From assembly GCA_963718775.1 (NCBI GenBank), contig OY970377.1, forward strand, positions 2,108,001 through 2,172,000: a DNA stretch of 64,000 bases, read 5' to 3'. Source of the DNA: VRUE01 sp963718775. GTDB lineage: Bacteria > Actinomycetota > Thermoleophilia > Solirubrobacterales > 70-9. A program made the translations under genes and the position numbers. This document shows, piece after piece, positions 16,398 through 26,475 of this stretch. Below the pieces are notes generated by a model. That model made no database searches, was not told where the DNA came from, and was given only the letters and a program-made list of their open reading frames with translations. The first letter of the stretch is position 1; the number at the start of each line of letters is the position of its first letter.

Positions 16398-19300
16398 GTG
16401 CAGGCGACACAATTCATATTGAAGTACACGACACATCTGATTGACGCCGGAGCGCTTCGTCTTCGCACCATCTCGATTTTCACGGCGCTCTGCCTTGCCT
16501 TTGTCCTCGGAGCGGCAAACGCCCAGGCGAAGGAGGTCGTTGACTTCATCGAATCCACCCACCCAGGCGACGTCGCCGTCAACTCGAAGTGGCAACGGCC
16601 CGGCTGGACAGGGCGATATCTATGTAGCCGGCGGCCAAGAAAATCGCATCCAGCGCTTTGGCCGCGACGACAACGGCACCGCGGATCCCAACGACGACAC
16701 CTACTTCTTCATCAGCGCCTGGGGCGCCGACGTCGTACAAGCGGGCGGCGTGGGTGACCAGGGCGATGCCGCGGATGCCGACTACGAGATCTGCGCCGTG
16801 GCCGCGCAGTGCAAGGCCGGCGTCGCCTCTGGCGGTAACGGCACGGCCGCCGGCAACGGCTCGCTCTCGCAGCCCGCCGGCATCGACGTCGATCAAGACA
16901 GCGGCGACGTCTACGTCTCCGACCTCAATAATCACCGCGTAAACGTCTACACCGGCGATGGTGTATTCCTGCGCTCCTTCGGCGGCGGTGTGGTCGAGTC
17001 CGGGCCCGGGCAGGTCGCCGGTCCCAACGAGAAACAGCAGCTCACCGTCAAAGCGACCGGTGGCAAGTTCTCGCTCTCCTTCGCTGGTCAGTCCACGGGT
17101 GGCGTGGGGATCGGTCGGACAGAACCCGCGTCCAACATTGTCGAAAGAGTAAAAACGACAAGCGGCGCCTTCGCCGTCGGTCAGGCATTGTCGGCGACGA
17201 CGACAGGACAGAATTCCTTCCCACCCGGCACCACGATTACCGCTGTCGGGTCGAGCACGCTCACTGTCTCGGAAGTTTCCACCCAAGAATTTCCCAACGC
17301 GATCCTGGCCGGCGACAATTTCGATTTCAATACCTCTGCGGCACAGGTCCAGGCGGCTCTCAACGCGCTGCCGACGATCGGCGGCGTCGGCGGCTCGGTG
17401 ACGGTTACGGGAGGCCCCGGCAACCTGTCTGGCTCCACCCCTTACACGATCGAATTCGGCGGATCTCTAGCGGGTACGGATGTGCCGCAACTGGCCACAT
17501 CTGCCGGCAACCTCCAAATCAGCAGCGGCAGCGCATCTGCCACGGCCGTCACGCTGGTCGAAGGTGGCGCCTATGAGGTCTGCGGCGCGGCCGCCGGAGA
17601 CGTTTGCAGGGCAGGCGGCAACGGCATCGGCACCGGCTCGATCGGCTCCGGTGTCGGGATTGCAGTCAGCCCTTCGGACGGTAGCCCTGGCACGGGCTCT
17701 GTCTTTCTCGCCGACGCGGGAAATCACCGCGTCGACAGCTTCAACCTGAATGGCTCTTCGCCCTCATCCTTTGGTTCTGGAACCTTCTATTCGGGCGGTT
17801 CCGGCTTCGAGCAGCCCAAGTCGATAGCGGTCGACTCTCGCGGCATCGTCTATGCCGCCAACATCACATCTCCAGATGGCGATACGGTCACCAGCTCGCG
17901 CATCGAGCGCTATGACAGCCAGGACGCCAACGGGACGGGGGTGGGCTTCCTCGCTCCGATGCTCAACGGTGTCAACGAGCGAGAGCAAGTCACCATCGCC
18001 GCCACCGCCGGGCAGTTCAGGCTCAGCTTCGATGGCGATACCACCACTGATCTTCCCTTCAATGCGACGGCATCCCAAGTTCGAGCAGCACTGGGCGCCC
18101 TCCAGTCGATTGGACTGGCCAGCAATATCGAGGTCAACGGCGGCCCCGGGAATGCCACCGGCTCTAGTCCGTACGTCATCAGCTTCGCCGGCACGCTTGG
18201 CGCCAAGGACGTCGCTCAGCTCGTCTCCTCCAACGGCGCCGTGCCGCTCAGCGGGGGCGCTGGCGCCAACGTGGCGACTACGACACCGGGTCAACCAGGT
18301 TTGTCTGGCCTCGGCGGTACTGCCACAGATGGACTCACCGTCGACCCTGACAGCGATGGTCCCGGCCTCGATGCCGACATCCTCTACGCGCTGCAGCGTA
18401 GTGGCGGGGGCGTCCTGCAGCAGTTCGGCCCTGCCAACGCTCCTGGCCTTCTCAGCGCGCCTGTCAACGACGACGCCCGGCACGGCACACTTGGCGTCGT
18501 CGGGAGCCCAAGGGACGGGATCGCCCTCGACGAGTCGATCGGTCGTATCTATGTCACCTCCAACGCCGGCGAAGCGGGTGCCGGTATCTACGTCCTCGGC
18601 GATACCGGTCCGCCGCCGGCCGCAAGCTTGGACTCGGTGGACGGCGTCACTTCGACCGCAGTCACTCTGCACGCGACGGTAGATCCCAACGGGCCACCCG
18701 ATACGAGCTACCACTTCGAGTACTCCACCGACGGCAGCAATTGGGCTTCGACGCCAACGACCCTACTTGGCCACCAGGAAGTCCCCCAGGCAGTCGACGA
18801 GACGCTCGATCCGCCCCCTACCGGTCTCTCACCCAACACGCTCTACCACGCAAGACTTGTAGTCCAGCGTCGTTTCGCTGCTGCGAGTACGACTTCGGAG
18901 CTGACCTTCAGCACCGATCCCGAGGCGCCAATGGTGGAGACGGTCGGATCGCCTCTGCGGACCATGACCACCGCTCAGCTCGGCGGTCGTCTCAACCCAC
19001 GTAACTCGACTACCGCCTATCACTTCGAATATGGGGATCAGGGGCCCTGCGACGCAAACCCCTGTACCTCGACCGCTGACGTGTCCGGGGGCTCGGGCGA
19101 CATCGAGAAGCTCGTCGGCGAGCAAATCTCGGGACTTACGCCGAGCACCACTTACCACTACCGCTTGATCGCCGACAACGGCGCGGTCTCCGGGCCCGTC
19201 GCCGGCAAGGACATGATGGTGATCACACGTACCTCCGAAGCGCCTCTCTCCCACGGCGACTTCCCCGGCCGCCCGGATCTGACCGTGCTTATGAGCAGGT

Positions 19301-21173
19301 CAACATGTCCGACACGAACGGCAACCCGGTCGCGCCCGGTCTGCTCGCCGAAGACGGCGAACGAGCCACATTCGGCGTGGCAGGCGGAACTTCGCTCTCC
19401 CAGGCCGGTAGCGGCGGCGCGCTCTTTAGCGCCGATCGCACTCCGGCTGGCTGGCAAACGAAGCTGATCACCCCGCCTCGCGGCGAACAGAGCAGCCCCA
19501 ACTGGGCGGTGATTGGCGGGCGCGGTGACCTCTCGACCCTGATCGCTGGAAACCAGGCCACAAACGTCTCGGGCTTCGTGCCGTCGATCTGGCGCCTCAC
19601 CCAGGACGGCCAACGCCAAGTGCTGTTCAAGCCGGTGCCACCCCAGGAACTCTCTCTAGCACCCGGTGGAACCTACGTCGGGACATCGGCAGATGGCGGA
19701 CGGGTGGTGGCTTGGCTCGAGGGTGGCAGCCTCGACCCGGCCCATCCGGCTGCAACGGCGGCGCCGAACCTCTACGACATCAGCGAGGGGGGGACGCCAC
19801 AGCTGCTCAGCCTGCTGCCCGGCGGTGTCATCGCCTCCTGCGGAACGCAAGAGCCATCCGGCGACTTTGCCTCACCGCCGCAGTCGAGTAGCTGGGTATC
19901 GGCGGACGGCTCGCTCGTCTACTTCTCCAGCAGCGCTGCCGATTGCGATAGTCAGCCGCAGCTCTATCTGCGTGATATTGGCGCGGCGACCACCAGGTCG
20001 ATTTCGAGCGCACCGGTCTCCGGCCCTACTTGCGGCGCCACACTGGTCAAGGCACTTCCCGGGGCCGCCTTCCTTTGGAGCGAGTCCCGGCTCGCTGCCG
20101 ATGACACAGTGCCAGCCGCTTGCGGTCATCAACCGGGCTCCGATCCCGATGGCGACGTCTACCGTTATGACCTCGCCACCGAAGCCCTGGATTGCCTCAC
20201 CTGCATCGCCACCGGCTTCGATGCGAACGTGATCGGCGACGGCTCAAGCAAAATCGCCGTGGCTGAGGACGGCTCGCGTGTCTACTTCACGACGCAGGCG
20301 CGCTTGCTCGCCGCCGCACCCCCCAGCGGGGAGCCCGGCACTTACCGGATTGACGTATCCAGTGGCGAACTCGCCTACGTAGGCCCGCTCGCGAGCGACA
20401 TTGGCACCACCGCAGGACAGGTTGCCTATACCCGCGATGGATCGCAGTTCTTCTTCCGCTCCTCTAGCGCTGCACTGAACCCGCTCGGAGGGATCTCCAC
20501 AAACGGTGGGAAAGCGCAATTTTACCGCTACGACGACCGCGATCGCTCGCTGGTCTGCGTCTCTTGTCCCCAGGATGGAAGCACTTCGGCAACTGGGGTG
20601 GAAGCCGACGACCTGGGAAAAGTGGCCGCTGGACAGGGGATGTTCGCCTTCTCCACCACCGCGCCCCTCGTCAACGCCGATCAGAACACAGCTACGGGTG
20701 CCGGGCAGAACCCGGCCTCGGGCACCGATGCCTATGAGTGGCGTGACGGGCGACTGCTCTTGATCACCGACGGGCTGACCAACTGGTCACCCCAGTTCCC
20801 GCCGAGGGTGCAGGCAGTGAGCGCCTCGGGCCGCGATGTCTTCTTCATCGCCTCCGCTCCGCTCACTCCCGACGCCCTTGATGACTACCTGCGGGTCTAT
20901 GACGCGCGGATCGGCGGGGGCTTCGAGTACCCGAAACCACCACCACCCTGTCCGCTGGAGGTCTGCCAGGGCACCCCCAAAGGCGCCCCTGAGGAACAGG
21001 AACCGGGCAGCGGCAACTTCAGCGGCAGCGGCAACCCCACACCGCCTGCCGCCAAGCCGAAAGCACGCCGCTGCGTAAAAGGCCAGCGCAAGGTGCGCCG
21101 CAACGGCAAGGCACGTTGTGTAAAGCGCCACGGCAAGCGAAACGCCAACGCCAACCGGAGGGCTGCCCGATGA
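16398..21173 (+). pseudogene. Giant exported beta-propeller/fibronectin-like protein, split by two frameshifts
   Basis: GTG 16398 with AAGGAG five bases upstream starts a signal peptide (ISIFTALCLAFVLGAANAQA) in one frame. At about 16588 an extra A moves the coding into the next frame (NGPAGQGDIYVAGG onward), giving NHL-type repeats (PAGIDVDQDSGDVYVSDLNN, IAVDSRGIVYAANI) and two fibronectin-like segments with Tyr-His-Phe-Glu-Tyr. At about 19268 a missing G returns it to the first frame (PPGSDRAYEQVN), continuing to 21173. The two changes compensate, and a single protein of about 1590 residues is implied. As written the first frame ends at 16757. Error versus real decay is unresolved. Confidence 0.75.
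19305..21173 (+). CDS. C-terminal open segment of the giant exported protein (TolB/PD40-like propeller)
   Basis: If only an intact frame is called, ATG 19305 opens 622 residues, but it has no ribosome-binding site or signal peptide. Protein-like sequence continues upstream without a stop, so it is the 3' part of the gene above. The segment carries repeated DGSxVYF strands (SADGSLVYFSSSA, EDGSRVYFTTQA, TRDGSQFFFRSSS), characteristic of six-bladed TolB-like propellers. It ends in a basic CVKGQRKVRRNGKARCVKR tail. The TGA overlaps the next ATG (ATGA, 21170-21173), implying translational coupling. Confidence 0.7.
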   Translation: MSDTNGNPVAPGLLAEDGERATFGVAGGTSLSQAGSGGALFSADRTPAGWQTKLITPPRGEQSSPNWAVIGGRGDLSTLIAGNQATNVSGFVPSIWRLTQDGQRQVLFKPVPPQELSLAPGGTYVGTSADGGRVVAWLEGGSLDPAHPAATAAPNLYDISEGGTPQLLSLLPGGVIASCGTQEPSGDFASPPQSSSWVSADGSLVYFSSSAADCDSQPQLYLRDIGAATTRSISSAPVSGPTCGATLVKALPGAAFLWSESRLAADDTVPAACGHQPGSDPDGDVYRYDLATEALDCLTCIATGFDANVIGDGSSKIAVAEDGSRVYFTTQARLLAAAPPSGEPGTYRIDVSSGELAYVGPLASDIGTTAGQVAYTRDGSQFFFRSSSAALNPLGGISTNGGKAQFYRYDDRDRSLVCVSCPQDGSTSATGVEADDLGKVAAGQGMFAFSTTAPLVNADQNTATGAGQNPASGTDAYEWRDGRLLLITDGLTNWSPQFPPRVQAVSASGRDVFFIASAPLTPDALDDYLRVYDARIGGGFEYPKPPPPCPLEVCQGTPKGAPEEQEPGSGNFSGSGNPTPPAAKPKARRCVKGQRKVRRNGKARCVKRHGKRNANANRRAAR

Positions 21174-24100
21174 ACTTGCGACGACGACTCGCCTCGCTCG
21201 CCTCGCTTGCTGCGCTCGCGCTTTGCACGGCCGCGGTCGGTTCGGCCACCGCCGCCCCATATCTGAAGCTCGACATCCACCACAACCAGACCAACTTCGC
21301 CCCTGGCGGTGTCGGTGACTACTTCTTCGACGTCGACAACGTCGGCAGTAGCGATACCTCCGGCCCGATCACACTGACGATCAACCTGCCCTCCGGCCTA
21401 AGTCGCAACTCGGTCAGGCTCAAGGGGGAATCAAGCTTTCGTCCCTCGGCTGTATGGAGCTGTCCCGGTGCCGTAGGCGACGCGACGATCGTCTGCACGA
21501 CATCAGACTCGATCCGTCGACACACCACCACCCACGACGTGTTCCTCTCCGTCAAGGTCGGCAACTTCGAAGGCGACCGCTTCGCCACCGCCAAGCTGCA
21601 GGGCGGCGGGGCCCTTGCGCCTCCCAGCGCCGGCTGCGCGGCCGGCGCCGCTGCGTGTGCCTTCGAGGCCACTCACATCTCTCCCGAAGCGGCGGGCTTC
21701 GGCATCCTGCCGTCGAGCTTTGTCCCCGACTTCTTCGCCGCCGACGGCGTGACGCCCGAGCGTGAATCCGGCGCCCATCCCGATCTGCTGACCGTTCCCT
21801 TCGACTTCCACTCGATCGACAAGCCGGTTCCGGGCAACCCGCTGGGCAAAGCCCCGGTCGAGCCGATCCGCAACATCGTCGCGGATCTGCCGCCGGGCTT
21901 CGTCGGGGCCCCCACCGCGCTCGGGGAGTGCTCGGCAGCCGCCTTCACCTTCAGCGAATGCCCGCCCTCCAGCCAGGTGGGCCGGATGGAGCTGGTCCTC
22001 GGGCCGTTTGGGACGCCATCGCCAGCGCTCACCTTCTCGACCCGCACCACTGGGGTCTTCAACCTGATCCACCCGCGTGGCACGATCAACGACCTCGCCT
22101 TCCAGATCGCCGCCAACCCGATCCACATCAAAGCCTCCCTGGACCCGGCCAACCGCTACGCGATCCGCACCACGGTCCCCTTCATCAACGAGACCGTGCC
22201 GGCGTTCGCCCAGAAACTGACCGTCTGGGGTGTGCCTGGCGACGCCAGCCACGACTCTGAGCGCTGCGACATCTTCACGGACCTCGGCACCACCGAAGAG
22301 GAGTGCTCGACTAACACTGCCCCAAAGCCCTTCCTCACCGTGCCCTCGAGCTGCGAGGCAGAACACGTGATGCGGGTGCACCACTACGACTCCTGGGAGC
22401 ACCCGGGCGACTACGGCCCCGAGATCGACTACACCCAACCGGGCGAGACGACTCACTGCGACAAACCGCGCTTCGAACCCGACGTGGAGATAGTCCCCAC
22501 CGGCAAGCAGGCCAATACCCCCACCGGCCTCGACGTCCACGTCCAGGTCTTCCAAAACGACAACCCCAACGCCCTGGCGACGCCGCCGGTCAAGCGCATC
22601 GCGGTCACCTTGCCGCAGGGGATGAGCTTCAGCCCCTCCTTCGCCGACGGCCTGAAGAGCTGCACCTTGGCGCAGATGCAGCTCGGCACCAACAACCCGA
22701 TCGAGTGCCCAGACGCCTCGCGGATCGGCGAAGTAGAGCTGCACACCCCGCTGCTGCCCAAATCCGCCGAGGGCTCGATGTACCTGGCGGCCCAGCACGA
22801 CAACCCCTACGGCTCGACCTTCGCATTGCTCTTGGTCATCCACGACACCGAAGAACGCGGCGCCCTGATCAAGATCCCGGGCCGCATCGACGTCGACCCC
22901 GCCACCGGGCAGATCACGACGCTCTTTGACGACACTCCGCAGTTCCCCTTCGACGACCTGACCTTGAAGTTCAGGAGCGGCCCGAGAGCGCCGCTTGTCT
23001 CACCGCCGACCTGTGGAACGCAGACGATCGGCATCGAAGTCGCCTCCTACGCCCAGCCGCAGAGCCCGGTCGACGCCTCCAACAGCTATGAGGTGACCGA
23101 AGGCCCCAACGGCACACCCTGTCCTCCCGACTCGGCCCGCCGTCCCTTCCACCCGAGCTTCTCGGGAGGGACGCTCAACCCCGTCGCCGGCGCCTACTCG
23201 CCCTTCCTCTTCCGGATGACCAGGCAAGACGACGAACAGGAACTCAGCCAGGTGACGAGCATCCTGCCCCCTGGCCTGGTCGCCAAGATCGCCGGCGTCT
23301 CGCTTTGCCCCGACCAGGCGATCGCCTCGATCTCCACGGCGGAGGGCGCTGGCGCCGCTGAGGCAGCCAATCCGGCTTGCCCGGCATCGAGTGAGATCGG
23401 CTCGGTCAGCGCCGGCCTCGGAGCAGGCCCAGGCCCCAACTACTTCGGCGGCAAGGTCTACCTCGCCGGCCCCTACAAAGGCGCCCAGCTCTCCTTGGCA
23501 GTGGTAGCCCCAGGAATAGCCGGCCCCTTCGACCTCGGCAACGTCGTCGTCAGAGCAGCCCTCTACGTCAACCCAGAGACGGCGCAGGTCCGAGCAGTCT
23601 CAGACCCCTTCCCGACGATCCTGCACGGCGTCATCCTGCGGGCCAGGGACATCCGCCTGCGAGTCGATAGGCCGAACACCACGATCAATCCCACCAACTG
23701 CTCGAGGATGTCGGTCGACGGCCAGATCACCGGGGTGGGAGGCAGCCTGCAGACCACGGCCGATGACTCGCTCTTCAATGCCTCCTCGCCCTTCCAGGTA
23801 GGAAGCTGCGGCGACCTCGCCTTCAAGCCGAAGCTCGCCTTCCGCCTCTTCGGCGGCACCAAGCGAGGCTCGCACCCGAAGTTCCGCGCGACGCTGACGA
23901 TGCCCCCCGGCGGAGCCAACATCAAAAGCGCCTCGGTAGCCCTGCCGAGGTCGGAGTTCCTCGACCAAGGCCACATCAAAACGATCTGCACCAGGGTGCA
24001 GTTCTCCCAGAACGCCTGCCCACCCGGCTCGATCTACGGCACGGTCACCGCCAAGACGCCCTTGCTCGACGAAACGCTGAGCGGCCCGATCTACCTGCGC

Positions 24101-24427
24101 TCCTCCAACAACCCATTGCCGGACCTGGTGGCCGCGTTCAGAGGGGGAAGGATCGACGCCAACATCGTCGGCCGAGTCGACTCCGTCAACGGAGGCATCC
24201 GCAACAGCTTCGACTTCGTCCCCGACGTTCCCGTAAGCGAAGCGACCTTCAACTTCTTCGGCGGCAAGAAGGGATTGCTCGTCAACTCCAGAGACATCTG
24301 CAACGGCACCTTCAGGGCGACCGCCAAGTTCCAAGCCCAAAACGGCGACGCCTTGACCTTGCACCCACCCCTGAAGAGCGCTTGCTCCAAGGCCAAGAAG
24401 TCAAAGCGCGCCAACAAGCGCCACTAG
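21170..24427 (+). CDS. Large exported repeat protein, unrecognised family
   Basis: A 1085-residue protein with signal peptide (LASLAALALCTAAVGSATAA). I recognise no catalytic domain. A module appears about four times: a proline-glycine strand (LPPGFVG, LPQGMSF, LPPGLVA), cysteines, then a CPxxSxIG motif (CPPSSQVG, CPDASRIG, CPASSEIG, CPPGSIYG). This is followed by TPLL and a GxVYL/GPIYL strand. It looks like a modular cell-surface protein, possibly disulphide-stabilised. The first segment (TNFAPGGVGDYFFDVDNVG) resembles a DUF11/Ig-like fold. Start ATG 21170 overlaps the preceding stop and follows CCGGAGGG. It ends with a basic tail. Confidence 0.75.
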   Translation: MNLRRRLASLASLAALALCTAAVGSATAAPYLKLDIHHNQTNFAPGGVGDYFFDVDNVGSSDTSGPITLTINLPSGLSRNSVRLKGESSFRPSAVWSCPGAVGDATIVCTTSDSIRRHTTTHDVFLSVKVGNFEGDRFATAKLQGGGALAPPSAGCAAGAAACAFEATHISPEAAGFGILPSSFVPDFFAADGVTPERESGAHPDLLTVPFDFHSIDKPVPGNPLGKAPVEPIRNIVADLPPGFVGAPTALGECSAAAFTFSECPPSSQVGRMELVLGPFGTPSPALTFSTRTTGVFNLIHPRGTINDLAFQIAANPIHIKASLDPANRYAIRTTVPFINETVPAFAQKLTVWGVPGDASHDSERCDIFTDLGTTEEECSTNTAPKPFLTVPSSCEAEHVMRVHHYDSWEHPGDYGPEIDYTQPGETTHCDKPRFEPDVEIVPTGKQANTPTGLDVHVQVFQNDNPNALATPPVKRIAVTLPQGMSFSPSFADGLKSCTLAQMQLGTNNPIECPDASRIGEVELHTPLLPKSAEGSMYLAAQHDNPYGSTFALLLVIHDTEERGALIKIPGRIDVDPATGQITTLFDDTPQFPFDDLTLKFRSGPRAPLVSPPTCGTQTIGIEVASYAQPQSPVDASNSYEVTEGPNGTPCPPDSARRPFHPSFSGGTLNPVAGAYSPFLFRMTRQDDEQELSQVTSILPPGLVAKIAGVSLCPDQAIASISTAEGAGAAEAANPACPASSEIGSVSAGLGAGPGPNYFGGKVYLAGPYKGAQLSLAVVAPGIAGPFDLGNVVVRAALYVNPETAQVRAVSDPFPTILHGVILRARDIRLRVDRPNTTINPTNCSRMSVDGQITGVGGSLQTTADDSLFNASSPFQVGSCGDLAFKPKLAFRLFGGTKRGSHPKFRATLTMPPGGANIKSASVALPRSEFLDQGHIKTICTRVQFSQNACPPGSIYGTVTAKTPLLDETLSGPIYLRSSNNPLPDLVAAFRGGRIDANIVGRVDSVNGGIRNSFDFVPDVPVSEATFNFFGGKKGLLVNSRDICNGTFRATAKFQAQNGDALTLHPPLKSACSKAKKSKRANKRH

Positions 24428-24433
24428 CCGTAG

Positions 24434-25189
24434 ATGCGCAGATCGCGTCTCATCGCGCTCCTCTTGAGCACGGCCTTGGCCCTGGCGCTCCCCAGCGCCG
24501 GGGCCGAGGTCGCCCAAAAGCAGGGCGTCCGCGTCGTCGTCGACGGATCGCTCACCCCGACCAAGCTGCCAAGGAAAGGCCAAAGCCCGGTCGGCGTCTC
24601 GGTCTCCGGCCGCATCGAGGCCCTCAAGCAAGGCGAGCTGCCGCAGCTGAAGGCGATGTCGATCGCGATCAACCAAGCAGGCACCCTCGACGTCAAGGGC
24701 ATCCCCCATTGCCGCATCAACCACATCAACCCCTCGACCACCCAGCAGGCGCTGTCGATCTGTCGTTCATCGTTGATCGGCGAAGGATCCTTCTCGGCCA
24801 ACGTGGTCCTCCCCGAGCAATCGCCTTTCCCCTCCAAGGGAAAGCTGCTCGCCTTCAACGGCACGATCGGCCGCAAGCCGGCGATCTTCGCCCACGTCTA
24901 CGGGACAGAGCCGCTCTCGACCTCCTACGTATTCGCCTTCAAGGTGAGGAAGACCAAGGGCACCTTCGGAACCGTCCTGGAAGCCTCATTCCCCAAGGCC
25001 ACCGGAGACTGGGGCTACATCACCGGCATCTCCCTCAACCTCAAGCGCAGCCGCTTCATGGAAGCCGGCTGCCCAGCCCCTGCGGGCCTCACCAAGGTCC
25101 CCTTCCCGTTCGCGAAGACCTCCTTTGACTTCGCCGGCGGCTTGAGACTCGAAAGCACCCTGAACAGGACCTGCGAGGCAAAGGGATGA
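24434..25189 (+). CDS. Exported protein of unknown family, paralogue A
   Basis: A 251-residue protein with signal peptide (LIALLLSTALALALPSAGA), six bases after the preceding stop. No known domain is recognised. It is clearly paralogous to the gene at 26476: both share LPEQSPxPSxG, LAFNG, IFAHxYGTxPL and DWGYxxGxSLxL. Both also have four matching Cys, two central and two C-terminal (CPAP and the final Cys), suggesting two disulphides. It overlaps the next gene by four bases (ATGA). A soluble extracellular or wall-associated beta-rich protein is likely; function unknown. Confidence 0.72.
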   Translation: MRRSRLIALLLSTALALALPSAGAEVAQKQGVRVVVDGSLTPTKLPRKGQSPVGVSVSGRIEALKQGELPQLKAMSIAINQAGTLDVKGIPHCRINHINPSTTQQALSICRSSLIGEGSFSANVVLPEQSPFPSKGKLLAFNGTIGRKPAIFAHVYGTEPLSTSYVFAFKVRKTKGTFGTVLEASFPKATGDWGYITGISLNLKRSRFMEAGCPAPAGLTKVPFPFAKTSFDFAGGLRLESTLNRTCEAKG

Positions 25190-25878
25190 AGCCGAAGCTC
25201 ACCTACGCCAACGTCACCTCGACCCTGGCGCTCTTCATCGCCCTGACCGGAGCGACCGCTTTCGCGGCGACCAAGATCCCCGACAACTCGGTAGGGGAGT
25301 TCCAACTGCGCTCCGGGGCGATCACCGCCAAGAAGATCAGAAAGAACGCCGTCACCGCTCCCAAGATCAAGGCCGAAGCGATCAAGCAGGGCAAGCTCGC
25401 CAATGGTTCCGTCACCGCGGCGAAGATGACCCAGGGCTCTGTGGCGGCCTCCTCGATCCAGGAAGGGGCGGTCTCCAACTCAAAGCTCGCCCCAGAGGCC
25501 GTAACCGGGGACAAGGCGCTGGAGTCGACCTTCTCGCAGGTGCCATCGGCCAACAGGGCCCAGAGCGCCGCCTTCGCGGACTCCGCCAACCCCGAGGCCT
25601 TCGGCTTGATCGCCTCCGAAGCGGTCCTCGACCAAAACCTCTCCAAGGGGATCTCCTCGGTCAAAGAAGGTTCGCTGGGCGGCATTTACTGCGTAGGCGC
25701 CCAGGGCTTCACGCCCAGGGGCGCCCTGCTCACCCCAAGGTTCACCGGCGAAGGCGACGTCACCGCCTATGCCCGGGTGGGAGGGACCACGGACTGCCCT
25801 GCCCCACTGGTCGAGGTGCAGACCTTCGACGGCGGGATGCGGACCAAAGAGCCGTTCTACGTGGCGCTTTATCGGTAG
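25186..25878 (+). CDS. Exported protein with VTAxKI stalk repeats
   Basis: A 230-residue protein. N-terminal signal or anchor: LALFIALTGATAFAA. Residues about 40-110 are short repeats of the type GAITAKKI, NAVTAPKI, GSVTAAKM, GAVSNSKL, EAVTGDKA, probably forming a beta-solenoid or extended stalk. A globular C-terminal domain with two Cys follows. The minus-strand protein at 41365 has the same plan (LALTGGAFAA signal, SVTSSEV/SLTANDL repeats). Start ATG 25186 overlaps paralogue A. Function unknown; the layout suggests a surface-displayed fibre or adhesin-like protein. Confidence 0.72.
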   Translation: MKPKLTYANVTSTLALFIALTGATAFAATKIPDNSVGEFQLRSGAITAKKIRKNAVTAPKIKAEAIKQGKLANGSVTAAKMTQGSVAASSIQEGAVSNSKLAPEAVTGDKALESTFSQVPSANRAQSAAFADSANPEAFGLIASEAVLDQNLSKGISSVKEGSLGGIYCVGAQGFTPRGALLTPRFTGEGDVTAYARVGGTTDCPAPLVEVQTFDGGMRTKEPFYVALYR

Positions 25879-25958
25879 GGCTTAACGAATCTCTAAGCTC
25901 CGAGTCCCTGGGCACCGGCGTGTGTTTGGGAAGATGCGATGCTTGGGAAACGGGAACG

Positions 25959-26462
25959 ATGAGGAGGATTCTGGTGGGGAAGAAGAGCTTTGGTCTGTTG
26001 AGCGTGCTGGTCATGGTCTTTTCGATGCTGGCCGTGCCTTTTGCGCAGGCTGCGGAAGTCACGCGTGAGAGCTATACGGAAGCGGTCGAGCCGATCTGCA
26101 AGGTCAATACCGAAGCGAACGAAAGGATCCTCAAGGGCGTCCGCAGCAAATTCAAGAACGGCAAGCTGAAAGAGGCTGCCACTCAGTTCTCCAAGGCGGG
26201 AACGGCCCTCAGCAAGACTGTCAAGCAGCTCAAGGCGATCGAACAGCCGACCGCCGACAAAGCCAAGCTCGCCAAGTGGCTCAAGTACGTCGAAGAAGAG
26301 GCGAGCCTCTTCCAGCAGACGGCCAAGAAGCTCAAGGCTGGTGACAAGGCCGGCGCCCAGGCGATGGTGATTCGCCTCACCCACAACGCCAACCAGGCCA
26401 ACAACCAGGTGCTCGCCTTCGAATTCCGCTACTGCCGCTTCGAACCCTCGAAGTTCACCTGA
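25959..26462 (+). CDS. Small exported helical protein, unknown function
   Basis: A 167-residue protein from ATG 25959 (an earlier in-frame start at 25920 lacks support). Signal peptide to about residue 32 (LSVLVMVFSMLAVPFAQAA). The mature part is Lys/Ala-rich and helical (FSKAGTALSKTVKQLKAIEQ), with two Cys, near the start (EPICKVN) and the end (FRYCRFEP), probably joined by a disulphide. The pattern resembles small periplasmic/exported helical-bundle proteins, but no family is recognised. It lies between the two paralogues A and B, 13 bases before B. Confidence 0.65.
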   Translation: MRRILVGKKSFGLLSVLVMVFSMLAVPFAQAAEVTRESYTEAVEPICKVNTEANERILKGVRSKFKNGKLKEAATQFSKAGTALSKTVKQLKAIEQPTADKAKLAKWLKYVEEEASLFQQTAKKLKAGDKAGAQAMVIRLTHNANQANNQVLAFEFRYCRFEPSKFT

Positions 26463-26475
26463 GACCGGGGGTCCG

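Noticed and set aside
16441..16600. TTG at 16441 as the start of the NHL-repeat protein
   Set aside because: No ribosome-binding site and an Arg/Ser-rich N-terminus; the signal peptide lies in the other frame from GTG 16398 with a perfect AAGGAG.
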